42,777 nt of DNA from Pseudomonadota bacterium (lineage in GTDB: Bacteria > Pseudomonadota > Gammaproteobacteria > Acidiferrobacterales > UBA6901): positions 1 through 42,777 of the forward strand of contig JAJYEK010000023.1 of NCBI GenBank assembly GCA_021785795.1, given 5' to 3'. Positions 8,153 to 16,874 of this stretch are shown here, piece after piece. The translations under genes were made by a program, and so were the position numbers. The number at the start of each line of letters is the position of its first letter. The first letter of the stretch is position 1. Below the pieces are notes generated by a model, which ran no database searches, was not told the origin of the DNA, and saw nothing but the letters and a program-made list of their open reading frames with translations.

Positions 8153-9571
8153 ATGCGTTGTGCCAGTCTGCGGTCTGCTGCGTTCATTATCCTGATTGCG
8201 GGCCTCGGCGCCTGTACCCGGGGTACGCCCCCGACCGGGGTCTGGACATGGGTGAAGGGCGAAAGGGCGGTAGGCCAGCTCGGTACCTACGGCACGCGCG
8301 GGGAGGCGTCTCCCATAGATGTCCCCGGGGCGCGGGAGGCTCAGGTTTCATGGACCGACGGCGCCGGGAACCTCTGGATATTCGGGGGTACCGGCTTTGA
8401 TGCCATCGGCACCTTCAGCTACCTGAATGATCTCTGGAAGTACAGTCCGGTCACCGGACAATGGACCTGGATGGGCGGATCCACCCAGGTGAACCAGAAG
8501 GGTCACTACGGTGTCCGCGACATCCCGAATCCGCACAATATCCCCGGGGCCCGCCAGTCCGCGGTGGCCTGGCGCGATCCGGCCGGAAACGACTGGATGT
8601 TCGGCGGCTACGGTGCCGATGTCAGCGGAAAAATCGGCTACCTGAACGACCTGTGGAAATACAGTCCGGCAACCGGGCAGTGGACCTGGGTGAGCGGCTC
8701 GAAGATCCGGAATACCGCGGGCGGTTACGGAAAACCTGGGGTTGCCTCCGCGAGCCGCGAGCCGGGCGGCCGTTATCTTTCAGCCGCCTGGACCGACAGC
8801 GCCGGCAACCTGTGGCTGTTCGGCGGGTACGGGTATGATTCAGCCGGAAAACTGGGGAATCTGAACGACCTGTGGAAGTTCAGTCCGGCGACCGGGCAGT
8901 GGACCTGGGTGGAGGGTTCCGACGCGATCAATGCCGGGGGCCGCTACGGAAGGCTCGGCGCGACCGCACCGACCAGCCTGCCTGGAGCACGGCAGGGAGC
9001 AGCCGGCTGGACGGATCCCGCCGGCACGTTCTGGATGTTCGGTGGAATCGGGCAGGATGTCGCCGGTGAACAGGGCAACCTGAATGATCTGTGGAAGTTC
9101 AATCCAAAGACGGGGTATTGGACCTGGGTAAGTGGTAGTGCGTACATCAACAGCCCCGGACACTATGGTACCCGTAATGCTGCAGTTGCGGGCGCTGCTC
9201 CCGCATCACGATGCCTGTCGACCACCTGGATCGATTCGGCGGGCGATCTGTGGCTGTTCGGCGGGGAGCAGGCGGGTGGCCGGGGCGGATCCAACTATCT
9301 GAATGATCTGTGGGAGTACAATCCGTCCGCTGCGCAATGGACCTGGGTCGCGGGTACGGCGAAGCCCGACCAGCGAGGCGTCTATGGCAGGAGGGGCAAG
9401 GCTGCAGCTGCCAATCTTCCAGGGGCCCGGCAGGCTGGCTCAGCCTGGGTCGATGCCAAGGGCCAGGTCTGGATGTTCGGCGGCTTCGGTGTGGATTCGG
9501 TCGGTGTTCAGGGCAACCTCGCTGATTTGTGGAGGTATCAGCCAGGAACATCGCGCACTCCCGGCAAATGA
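8153..9571 (+). CDS. Kelch-repeat lipoprotein
   Basis: A 472-residue predicted lipoprotein. The signal peptide ends in a lipobox-like LGAC, so Cys would be lipidated and the protein anchored in a membrane. The rest consists of about six long Kelch-type repeats of roughly 65-70 residues, each with GARQ or similar, then NLW(I/L)FGG, a loop, YLNDLWKYSP and GQWTWV. Such repeats fold into a beta-propeller, in some families a binding or galactose-oxidase-like scaffold; no copper-binding residues were identified here. ATG at 8153 is chosen because it starts the lipoprotein signal and has a G-rich ribosome site; the frame is open further upstream but overlaps the ankyrin gene. It closes the colinear run of exported proteins. 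Function unknown. Confidence 0.85.
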   Translation: MRCASLRSAAFIILIAGLGACTRGTPPTGVWTWVKGERAVGQLGTYGTRGEASPIDVPGAREAQVSWTDGAGNLWIFGGTGFDAIGTFSYLNDLWKYSPVTGQWTWMGGSTQVNQKGHYGVRDIPNPHNIPGARQSAVAWRDPAGNDWMFGGYGADVSGKIGYLNDLWKYSPATGQWTWVSGSKIRNTAGGYGKPGVASASREPGGRYLSAAWTDSAGNLWLFGGYGYDSAGKLGNLNDLWKFSPATGQWTWVEGSDAINAGGRYGRLGATAPTSLPGARQGAAGWTDPAGTFWMFGGIGQDVAGEQGNLNDLWKFNPKTGYWTWVSGSAYINSPGHYGTRNAAVAGAAPASRCLSTTWIDSAGDLWLFGGEQAGGRGGSNYLNDLWEYNPSAAQWTWVAGTAKPDQRGVYGRRGKAAAANLPGARQAGSAWVDAKGQVWMFGGFGVDSVGVQGNLADLWRYQPGTSRTPGK

Positions 9572-10000
9572 CGCGAGGCAGCAGCCATCGGCGGGCATGT
9601 CTGGAGCGGAAAGTTTCCCGGCATACGGGCACGGTCCTGCCTGGCGGCGCCGGGTCTGAATCGCGGTCCCGGGAGATGCATCGTGGTTTGCCCTTATCCT
9701 TGTTTGGCCCGCAATTCCGCTTGTGGGAAACCGGAAAGCCGGCGGGAACGGAACAGTGAGGGGCGCCATCCCTATTTCGCGGCCCGTACCGTGCGTACTG
9801 CAGTAACGTTCCTTTGAGCAGGAATCAAACTCTTCGCATTGCACGGGGTTGCGGTGGGTGATGTCGCGGGTGCGACCGGATGGGCGATCGGCGGTGGGAC
9901 CTGGGAGGCGGTAGTATCGCTCCGGGCGCCTTCCGGCGCGTACCTTATTGTATCGGGTGCCAGACGGCCGCGCGGTCCATGTCCTGACGGTTGGGGCCGC
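9572..10000. other. Convergent intergenic region
   Basis: Separates the Kelch lipoprotein gene (+) from the 3' end of the exbB-exbD-tonB unit (-). Frames through it show no recognisable protein. A small GC hairpin (GCGCC-TTCC-GGCGC, around 9936-9949) lies near the end of the minus-strand unit but has no T-tract, so it is only a weak terminator candidate. Confidence 0.4.
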
Positions 10001-10672
10001 TCACCTGATCTCGATATGGATTCTTATATCCTCTATGGATGAAACCGGCTGCCCGCCGTACAGCGCCGGGAAATACCGCCAGGTATTGAGTTTGTCCAGG
10101 ATGATCCGATTCAGGCGCCGCAATGGCGTCGGATTGATCAGTACCGCGTGAACCGTGCCGTCGACCCGGATATAGAGCTGGGCGATCGCCTCAGCATGCA
10201 TTGCTTTATCTCTGAGCTCGTCCGGAATCCGTGGCATCGGCTGGTAGATGGGGCGTGCCTGGATCCTGACGGCCCCCGTTGCCTGCGTGTTCGCGGCTGC
10301 GGCCGGCTTCGCGACCGGCGCGGCCAGCCGCGGTGCGCGGGGTCTGGCGGGTGCGCGTGCGGCCGGCTGAGGTCTGGGGACGGGTTCTGGCACCAGCTTC
10401 GGTATCGGCTTTGATGCCGGTCTTGGCTTCCGTTTCGGTACCGGCTTATGTGTCCGTTGTGGCGCCAGCCTCGGTTTCGACGGAAGTTTTGGGGCCGGTT
10501 TCGGTGCCGGCGGCAGCTCGATGATCTGAGCATCAATCGGCACGGCGGCCGTTGCATGCGAAAGGCCGCGGTATGCCAGCCGGATGAAGCTGCCGACGAT
10601 GAGCACCCAAAGCATGAGTCCGGCAGGCAGCAGGTTCCGGAACCGGACAGCATCCTCATAGCGTCCGGACAT
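10001..10672 (-). CDS. tonB: TonB-like energy transducer
   Basis: A 223-residue TonB-type protein. It has one N-terminal membrane anchor (LLPAGLMLWVLIVGSFIRLAY), then a long Pro/Lys/Arg-rich periplasmic linker with repeated PKP and RKPRP patterns (about residues 55-130), and a C-terminal TonB domain near AQLYIRVDGTVHAVLINPTP and LDKLNTWRYFPALYGG. It would carry proton-motive energy from ExbB-ExbD to an outer-membrane receptor. The ATG at 10672 is chosen because it follows the exbD stop by four bases; an upstream in-frame start would overlap exbD. The receptor with the fused binding domain, encoded just upstream of exbB, is the obvious partner. A second TonB-like gene is found next to btuB at 30235-30897. 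Confidence 0.85.
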   Translation of the reverse strand: MSGRYEDAVRFRNLLPAGLMLWVLIVGSFIRLAYRGLSHATAAVPIDAQIIELPPAPKPAPKLPSKPRLAPQRTHKPVPKRKPRPASKPIPKLVPEPVPRPQPAARAPARPRAPRLAAPVAKPAAAANTQATGAVRIQARPIYQPMPRIPDELRDKAMHAEAIAQLYIRVDGTVHAVLINPTPLRRLNRIILDKLNTWRYFPALYGGQPVSSIEDIRIHIEIR

Positions 10673-10676
10673 GGCC

Positions 10677-11078
10677 CTATTCGCGCCTGACAACAATGAG
10701 GAAATGCTGGACGCCTGCCGCGCGGGCGCGCAGCATGGCTTGAACGACCACTCCATCGGGTGCCGCCTTGTCAGCCGAGACGATAACCGGCTGACTCGGG
10801 TTCCGCAGCAGAGGTTTTAGCACGTTCGCGAGCGTCCCGAGCGTGACGGGAATCCTGTTGATGCTGATGCCGGCGGTACGCGAGATGGTCAGTGTGACCA
10901 GGTTCGAGATGCTTGAGCGCTCCGCTTTTCCCTTTGGCAGGTTTACCGGCAGGGAATTCAGATTCTGCATGACCAGGGACGCAAGCATGAATGTGGCGAG
11001 AAGAAAAAACATCACGTCGATCATCGGAATGATCTCGATGCGTCCCCGGCGTGGCAGTCGCCGTTTACGCAGGCGCAC
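10677..11078 (-). CDS. exbD: ExbD-like biopolymer transport protein
   Basis: A 133-residue inner-membrane protein of the ExbD/TolR family. The short basic N-terminus is followed by IEIIPMIDVMFFLLATFMLAS, where the transmembrane aspartate in PMIDVMF is the proton-handling residue of the family. The periplasmic domain contains PVIVSADKAAPDGVVVQAML, also typical. A GTG start at 11078 is preferred because GGGAGG lies before it; it overlaps the end of exbB by 14 bases, which implies translational coupling. The longer in-frame reading from 11147 would add residues not expected in the family. Works with ExbB and TonB. Confidence 0.88.
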   Translation of the reverse strand: MRLRKRRLPRRGRIEIIPMIDVMFFLLATFMLASLVMQNLNSLPVNLPKGKAERSSISNLVTLTISRTAGISINRIPVTLGTLANVLKPLLRNPSQPVIVSADKAAPDGVVVQAMLRARAAGVQHFLIVVRRE

Positions 11079-11712
11079 GGCCGCTTTCCTCCCGGTCGAG
11101 CCGGATATGGTCGATAAGCCGTGTGCCGAGCCGCTCCAATTCGTCAAGCGTCTGGGCCTGCTGGCGGGAAAAATAATTGAATCCGAACAGCGCTATGAGT
11201 GCGATCAGCAGGCCCATGGCCGTGGCGATCAGGGCCCGCGCGACACCGCCCGTCACTCCAGTCGGGTTTACCAGACCTGTAGCCCCGATCAGGCGGAACG
11301 CATCCATCATGCCCATGATGGTGCCGAGCAGTCCCAGCAACGGCGCGGCGGTTACGATGGTTTCGAGCACCCAGAGTCTTCGCCCCAGCACCGAGTCGAT
11401 TCGCTGTGCTTCATCCGCCGCCCTCGATTCCGCCCACCAGATAGGCTGACGGCGGTTCGCCAGGATCACCTCGAAAAAGCGCCGGAAGACATGGCGCTGG
11501 CTGACGGAATGCAGCTTCTTTTCGAGGTTTTCCCATGAGACCCCCTGTGCTTCGACGAGCGCAAGAAGGTCATCGGAAATGCCGGCGTAGCGCCGGTATA
11601 GGATTGCCTTTTCGATCATGATGCTCAAGGCCAGAACGCCCAGCACCGAAAGCGGCAGGACAATGGCTCCCGCAATCCTTAAGGCAATCCATGTATGCAG
11701 CAGGTCTTTCAT
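11065..11712 (-). CDS. exbB: ExbB-like biopolymer transport protein
   Basis: A 215-residue inner-membrane protein of the MotA/TolQ/ExbB family. It has an N-terminal membrane helix (IAGAIVLPLSVLGVLALSIM), a cytoplasmic segment rich in charged residues, and the conserved pair of helices with TAAPLLGLLGTIMGMMDAF and ALIATAMGLLIALIAL. These are hallmark motifs. It forms the proton channel with ExbD and powers TonB. The ribosome site AAAGGGAG precedes the ATG at 11712. The gene is first of exbB-exbD-tonB and lies 166 bases downstream of the fused receptor gene on the same strand, so a single unit is likely. Confidence 0.9.
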   Translation of the reverse strand: MKDLLHTWIALRIAGAIVLPLSVLGVLALSIMIEKAILYRRYAGISDDLLALVEAQGVSWENLEKKLHSVSQRHVFRRFFEVILANRRQPIWWAESRAADEAQRIDSVLGRRLWVLETIVTAAPLLGLLGTIMGMMDAFRLIGATGLVNPTGVTGGVARALIATAMGLLIALIALFGFNYFSRQQAQTLDELERLGTRLIDHIRLDREESGRAPA

Positions 11713-11878
11713 GGCAGCTCCCTTTCAGGACAAGAATCCGACAAAGTGATGACCCGCATTGCGCCGCGCATGTCATGGCGGACCGCTTGCGGGAATGCGA
11801 AGCGGGACGAAATGGGATATAGGCCGGCTTCGGCGAAGAGGCGGTAGTGTGGAAATCCCGGGTCATGGCCAGGTTCAC

Positions 11879-14716
11879 TCAAAATGACATTTTCAGGGTG
11901 ACGCGGACCTGGCGCGGTTCGCCGGGATGTACGGTAATGCCGTTCGGTACAACCGGGCTCGTCGGCGAGACCTGGTAGTCCTGTCCATAGGCGATGTCGT
12001 AATACTGCCGGTTGAACAGGTTCAGTATCTCGACCGACACCGCCACGTGTCGCCCCAGGCGGCGCTGCAGCCCGAGATTGGCGATGGCGGCGGAGGGTGC
12101 GGTGAGGCTTCCATCCTGCGTCAGCGGGTACGGTCCGAAATACCGCGCCACAAAGCCGGCCGACCATGGGCCAAGATGGCGCAGCGTCAGGCCGAGCGAG
12201 GCAACCTTGCTGATTGCGTTCGGTATGAGGTCTCCGGTTGCGCCGTTTTCGTTCATGTTAGCGTAGCGCGCATGGGTCCAGGACAGGTCCGCATCGAGCA
12301 GTACGGATGGATTGATGATCCAGTGATTGCTCCATTCGACGCCATAGCGTCGGGTGGCCCCGTTGGGGGATGTGCTGCCTATTGTGGAGTCGGCGTTGTA
12401 AATCAGTTCCGAGTCGCTGTTCAGGCGCCATACCGCCAGCGAGCTCTTCAGTCCGTGGAAGGCCGTTCGGACACCGATTTCCTCACCAGTGCTGTTGACC
12501 AAAGGGGGGACCGGCGACGTCGGCAGTCCCGTTGTCGGGTCGATCTTGTCGATAACGCCCCGCGCATCATTGCTGTGAAATCCCTCCCCGGCATCGAGGT
12601 AAAACTCGGTTCGGTCCCAGGGACCGAAAATTGCGGAGAATTTGGGCAGCAGGTTGGTCGCCGATGCCGAACCGCTGTTCTGCGGAAGGACGCGGGAGAC
12701 CATGTTCATGGAGATGTAGTCCTGGCGCAATCCGGCCACGGTGCGAAACCACCGGATCCAGCGGGTCGTGTTCTGAAAGTAGAGCCCTGTTTCGGATTCG
12801 TCCACCACGTCATTGGAGACCACCTGGAACGGCACGCGTGCCTGGGTGTTCTGCAGGGAGACGTCGATGTTGTCGTGGCGTACCTGCAGTCCGATCTCGG
12901 AAACTGAGTGGTGTCCGAAGAGCGTATGTGTCCATCCCCTGGCAACATGGCCGCCGAAGAGGTTTCGGTTTTCGGCCTGCTCAAACTGGTCTCCGGTGGC
13001 CGGTCGCAGCTCGTAAAACGTGAAGTTCGACCAAAGCTGCAGACGATAGTGTTCCGCATACATTGATGCCCTGGTGAAGCCGCGTCCGTCGCTATGGTGC
13101 CACTCTCCGGACAGAACCTGCCTGCCAGTGTCGCCGCCGTCGGTAGGATCCATGGGAGAGTAGCGGCCGAGCTGCCCGGACTGGATCAGCGACAGCGGTA
13201 CCTGGTCGGTGGAATTCCAGTGCGCGTTATAGGATATGGCGTCGACAGATTCGCCGCTTTCGCGGTTTCCGCGGCTCCAGCGTAGCAGCCCGTTCAGCTT
13301 GTTGTATCCTTCCGGAACCGTCCAGGGTCCGTTGTCGTGCATGATTTCGATGGCGCCCAGCAAGTTCGACCCGCCAAAACCCGTAAACTGACCCGGTGCG
13401 GACCCGCCGAGATGGGCTGAACCGGCGAACAGCGCGCGCTGATAGCCGAATCCGCCGGCGGTGATGTCGGCGATGTCATGGTTCAGGGATTTCCGGTAGT
13501 AAATGTCGGCCGATCCGGCCGAAGAAAAGTCCCCCTGTTTTGCGGAGTAGGGTCCCTTGCGGTAGTCGATTTTCCGGATCAGTTCCGGAATCAGGAAATT
13601 CAGATCGGAATAGCCCTGGCCGTGGGCATTGGTCGGCATATTGACCGGCACACCGTCGACACTGAATGCAAAGTCAGTGCCATGGTCGAGATTGAAGCCT
13701 CTCAGGAAATACTGGTTGGCCTTGCCGTCTCCGGAATGCTGGGTCACGACCATTCCCGGGACCGATTCGAGCGCCTCACCTGGCCGCAGCAACGGTTGAT
13801 ACTTGAAAAGACGTCCGGGTATGACGCCCTGGGTGGCGGCGGCATATCTGTGCTTCACCGATGCCTGGAGCGTGATGGTTTCGACCGGCGCGTTGTTGAC
13901 GTAAGCGGTCTCGGTCAGCGCGCCCTGTAGGAGGGTTCCGAGGCCCGCATATTCGGCTGCGGTGGCCGGTTCCAGTCGATCAGCCCCGAACCGGGCGCGC
14001 AATTGGCGCGTTGCGGCGCCCCCCTGCGCTGACAGCAGGGCCCGGGCGAGCCTCCTGCGCATCGACACCGTCACGCGTGGGCCTGCCGAGAACGCGCTGC
14101 CAGGCAGGGCCGTGCTGCGGAACAGTATCCGTGCCGTGCCGCTTCTGCGGTTCATGCGCTTGAAGAGCCGTGCTGGCATGACGCCCGCATCGCATATGCC
14201 AGTGGCGACATCATGGTAGACGGTAGAAAACGCCGCCACAGCGACAAGCGTCGGTTGCAGTCCATGCTTGCTGAACTCGTTCTGTGCCACCAAGGTGGCA
14301 AGGTGGGGCGGCGGTAATCCGCAAAACGTCTCCACATCGACCGTCGTCAAATGTTTCACCGCCGTCTCAGGTTTCCTCACGAATACGACAAAAGCGTGAT
14401 GTCCCGGAATCCTGGCAAGTGGGGTCCAGCCGATCTCTGCCGTGCGCCATCCGGTGAAGACGGGACCGTCGAAAAGAATGTCGTAAGCGTTGCGGCGCAT
14501 GGCATTCTGGTAAGAAGTCCAGCTCGGGGTGTAGTGAAACACCACCTTCTCGCCCACTGTCGCGGACAGGTAGTTCACGATGGGCTGATAGAGAGCATCA
14601 GCATCCTGCCGAGACTTCCGGGGCGGGGCCCCAAATACAAGTTCTGCCTGCACGGAAAAGCTGGACAAGAAAAGTGCGGCAAGAAGCGCGATGCCCGGAA
14701 ATTTCCGCATGGCCAT
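11879..14716 (-). CDS. PhnD-like binding domain fused to TonB-dependent receptor
   Basis: A 945-residue outer-membrane protein with an unusual architecture. The signal peptide is about residues 1-24. A domain resembling PhnD-type phosphonate/phosphite-binding proteins spans roughly 25-265 (FGAPPRKSRQDADALYQPIV, SYQNAMRRNAYDILFDGP, then HHAFVVFVRK and AVAAFSTVYHDVATGICDAG). A TonB-box-like VETITLQA follows near 278-285. Next is a plug domain (ESVPGMVVTQHSGDGKANQY, FLRGFNLDHGTDF, DYRKGPYSAKQGDFSSAGSA) and a barrel ending in VTLKMSF with the usual C-terminal Phe. The binding domain sits where signalling receptors carry an STN domain. A phosphorus or other oxyanion ligand is only inferred from the PhnD resemblance. 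ATG at 14716 is chosen for the signal peptide, although the frame is open to 14767. Served by exbB-exbD-tonB downstream. Confidence 0.87.
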   Translation of the reverse strand: MAMRKFPGIALLAALFLSSFSVQAELVFGAPPRKSRQDADALYQPIVNYLSATVGEKVVFHYTPSWTSYQNAMRRNAYDILFDGPVFTGWRTAEIGWTPLARIPGHHAFVVFVRKPETAVKHLTTVDVETFCGLPPPHLATLVAQNEFSKHGLQPTLVAVAAFSTVYHDVATGICDAGVMPARLFKRMNRRSGTARILFRSTALPGSAFSAGPRVTVSMRRRLARALLSAQGGAATRQLRARFGADRLEPATAAEYAGLGTLLQGALTETAYVNNAPVETITLQASVKHRYAAATQGVIPGRLFKYQPLLRPGEALESVPGMVVTQHSGDGKANQYFLRGFNLDHGTDFAFSVDGVPVNMPTNAHGQGYSDLNFLIPELIRKIDYRKGPYSAKQGDFSSAGSADIYYRKSLNHDIADITAGGFGYQRALFAGSAHLGGSAPGQFTGFGGSNLLGAIEIMHDNGPWTVPEGYNKLNGLLRWSRGNRESGESVDAISYNAHWNSTDQVPLSLIQSGQLGRYSPMDPTDGGDTGRQVLSGEWHHSDGRGFTRASMYAEHYRLQLWSNFTFYELRPATGDQFEQAENRNLFGGHVARGWTHTLFGHHSVSEIGLQVRHDNIDVSLQNTQARVPFQVVSNDVVDESETGLYFQNTTRWIRWFRTVAGLRQDYISMNMVSRVLPQNSGSASATNLLPKFSAIFGPWDRTEFYLDAGEGFHSNDARGVIDKIDPTTGLPTSPVPPLVNSTGEEIGVRTAFHGLKSSLAVWRLNSDSELIYNADSTIGSTSPNGATRRYGVEWSNHWIINPSVLLDADLSWTHARYANMNENGATGDLIPNAISKVASLGLTLRHLGPWSAGFVARYFGPYPLTQDGSLTAPSAAIANLGLQRRLGRHVAVSVEILNLFNRQYYDIAYGQDYQVSPTSPVVPNGITVHPGEPRQVRVTLKMSF

Positions 14717-16047
14717 GCCTAGTGGTGAGTATTGATGAGCCGACGGCCGCCGGAAGCTCTTTGCCATTGCCGTGCGGAGCAGATCGAAAACCGAAGCGGC
14801 GAAGGCGCGTTTCTATTCAAAGGCAGAAATATCCGTCGCGGAGCCATGCAGAGGCCGGTTTGCAGGACATGAGCCCCGGCGTCTTCCGGCGGACGAGCAA
14901 CAGACCGTGGGCGTGGCGCGAAATGACAGGCGTCGCGTCTGTGTTGGGGGCCCCGGACCAGCGTCAGCAGAGAATGTCCGCGAGTCCGGACTGCGTCTGA
15001 AAACGGGGTCCGCGGGTGTGCGGCATCCGGCGATTGCGCTTATTGGCATGATGGTGCCTTCGATTGCAGGCCACTCCGGCGGACTCATCGTGGGAGCACA
15101 CGCCCCATCGCCTGGCCCGGACACCGGGGTCGGATAGTTGCCCCAACGCTGCCGGCTCCAAGGCGCGGGAGGTCGCATTATCCGGCAGCGCTCCGCAACC
15201 CTGTCAGGCCGCGATCCAGAGTGTTCCGTACGACAGCAAACAAAGCATTTGGGTTGTTGCCGCATACCCGGTAGCCGCACGCCTAATGGCAGTTAGCCGA
15301 AACTTAAGGTAATGAAGCCAGCGGACGCCAGTGAACAAAGGTCCAGTCCGACAGCTAAACCTTTGGCTATCTGCCTCATAGCTGCATCGACCGCCGCCTT
15401 GTATCGGTGCGGGGATGTTACTTCGATGCTGCGTGCAAGAAAGCCGGGTGCCCCGGGTGCGGCCTCATTGTCCGATGCTCGCGGGGATCAGGATCCGGAC
15501 ATCTCCCGACCAATGTCGCCGGTTTCGGCGGGCGCGACGGGCCGCAGACGCCGTCGATCCGCATTTCGGGTGCCGGTGTCATGGCGCCGCGACGCTAAAC
15601 AAAGCCGGTCACGCCGCAGGTCATGCCCGGCTCGAACCTGGCGAGCCCCTGATGGGCGTGGCCGCCGGGGTATGCGATGAGCAGGAAAATGGAAGCGTCC
15701 GGCTGGTGCGCTGGCCGTTGCGCCGGTTGCTTCATGCCGGCCGCAGTTGCGGCACGCAGGACGGTTATCCTTCATGGCCGTGCCGCGCTACTGCGCACCT
15801 AGACAAATGTTCATTGAAGAAATCTAAACATCCGATATCTGTTTGCCGCGCATGATCAAGTTTACATTTCCACCGTCATGCCACCGTCTGGCGCGACGCG
15901 GGGCGCATGCTTTCGGGCGCCGATGCATCGGATGCCGACAGGCCAGCGCGTGCATGGCGGGCTTCAGGGGAGTGTAGAGATCCATCCAGCCACGTGGCCT
16001 GTGGCGAATGACGCAGTCATCCTAAAAGTACCTTAAGGAGGAGCAAC
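14717..16047. other. 1.3 kb region without a recognised gene
   Basis: Open frames exist on both strands, up to about 150 codons, but their products are Arg/Pro/Ala-rich, resemble no known family and have no good ribosome sites. Visible features are a perfect 12-base palindrome CCGATGCATCGG (15920-15931) and a weak promoter-like pair TTGAAG (15814) / TATCTG (15836). Both lie upstream of the DsrE-like gene. No riboswitch core was found upstream of the fused receptor. The region may hold decayed genes or the long regulatory region between two divergent units. Confidence 0.45.
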
Positions 16048-16692
16048 ATGAAGACAAAGTTCCTGACGCAGCTTTTTGTTCTGGGGGCAATGGCCGTGCT
16101 GGCATTGCCGTCTCTGGCATGGGCCGACGGGCATGACATGGGGAATGGGGCCCAGCAGTGTCCCGTCGGACTGGTTAGCGGCATGACGCTCGACCAGGAG
16201 TTTGGTCCTGGGGCACAGCAGATGACACGCTGCATCGTAAAGCGTCATCACGTTCGGGTCATGTTCCAGATAAACCGGTTCTGCGACAACAGCACCGTGG
16301 ACAATGCCACGATGTCGCCCTTCAACTCCACCTGCACCGCGCCCTATGCGCTTGGCCAGATGGCCAATGTGATCAAGGATTACGAGATTACTGAGGGCAT
16401 GAAGCCGAGCGACTTCAAGATGATCGCCGTTGCTTACGGGAAGGGCGGGTTCCTGCTGCTCAAGAACAATCCGTTCCAGGCCCAGGTCGAGGCCCTCATG
16501 AAGGATGGCGTCCACTTCTATTTCTGCCAGAACACCGCCCGCGGGTTCATGAAGGCCGGGCTGCTGCCGAATTACCAGACTACCGGCACACCTGCGGCGG
16601 ACGGGCTCATCAGTGGCGTCACCTACGTGACGGCCGGCATTTCGGCGGTCCTCGATTTCCAGGCCCTTGGCTACCAGAACGTAGCTCCCTGA
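16048..16692 (+). CDS. Exported DsrE-family protein
   Basis: A 214-residue protein with a clear signal peptide (LFVLGAMAVLALPSLAWA, cut near residue 26), so it is periplasmic. The mature part resembles DsrE/DsrF-like proteins: IAVAYGKGGFLLLKNNPFQA, then VEALMKDGVHFYFCQNTARG, where the Cys in FCQNT is in the place of the conserved sulfur-handling cysteine of this family. Cytoplasmic DsrE relatives carry sulfur atoms during sulfur oxidation, and exported versions are common but poorly understood. Four further cysteines (CPVG, TRCIV, FCDNS, STCTA) in the N-terminal half could form disulfides. A strong GGAGG ribosome site precedes the ATG, and a strong intrinsic terminator follows. It stands alone as a single-gene unit. 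Confidence 0.85.
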   Translation: MKTKFLTQLFVLGAMAVLALPSLAWADGHDMGNGAQQCPVGLVSGMTLDQEFGPGAQQMTRCIVKRHHVRVMFQINRFCDNSTVDNATMSPFNSTCTAPYALGQMANVIKDYEITEGMKPSDFKMIAVAYGKGGFLLLKNNPFQAQVEALMKDGVHFYFCQNTARGFMKAGLLPNYQTTGTPAADGLISGVTYVTAGISAVLDFQALGYQNVAP

Positions 16693-16707
16693 TCCGGTAC
16701 CCTTGCG

Positions 16708-16750
16708 GCGCGGGGCCGGTCGTCGATCCGGCCGGTCCCGCGCAGTTTTT
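16708..16750 (+). terminator. Rho-independent terminator after the DsrE-like gene
   Basis: GCGCGGGGCCGG (16708-16719) pairs with CCGGTCCCGCGC (16732-16743) over 12 positions with one G-T pair, followed directly by AGTTTTTCTT. It starts 16 bases after the stop codon. This is the clearest intrinsic terminator in the window. Confidence 0.87.
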
Positions 16751-16874
16751 CTTGCGAGGTTGCCACGGTCACAGCAGTATCTGCCGCAATCTCCCTAATT
16801 CTCGTCCGGGCCCGCCACGTCTCATGGCAGCCGTTACCGCGGCGGGGTTGTTTCCGGCCTGATTCGGAAGGTGA

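Noticed and set aside
9930..9955. GC hairpin near the end of the tonB unit as a terminator
   Set aside because: Short stem with no T-tract on the minus strand; mentioned only as a weak candidate.
15130..15250. CCGGATAATGC on the minus strand upstream of the fused receptor, resembling the core of a TPP riboswitch
   Set aside because: The 5' stem and the CTGAGA element of that riboswitch are not found in the correct place, so the match is probably chance.
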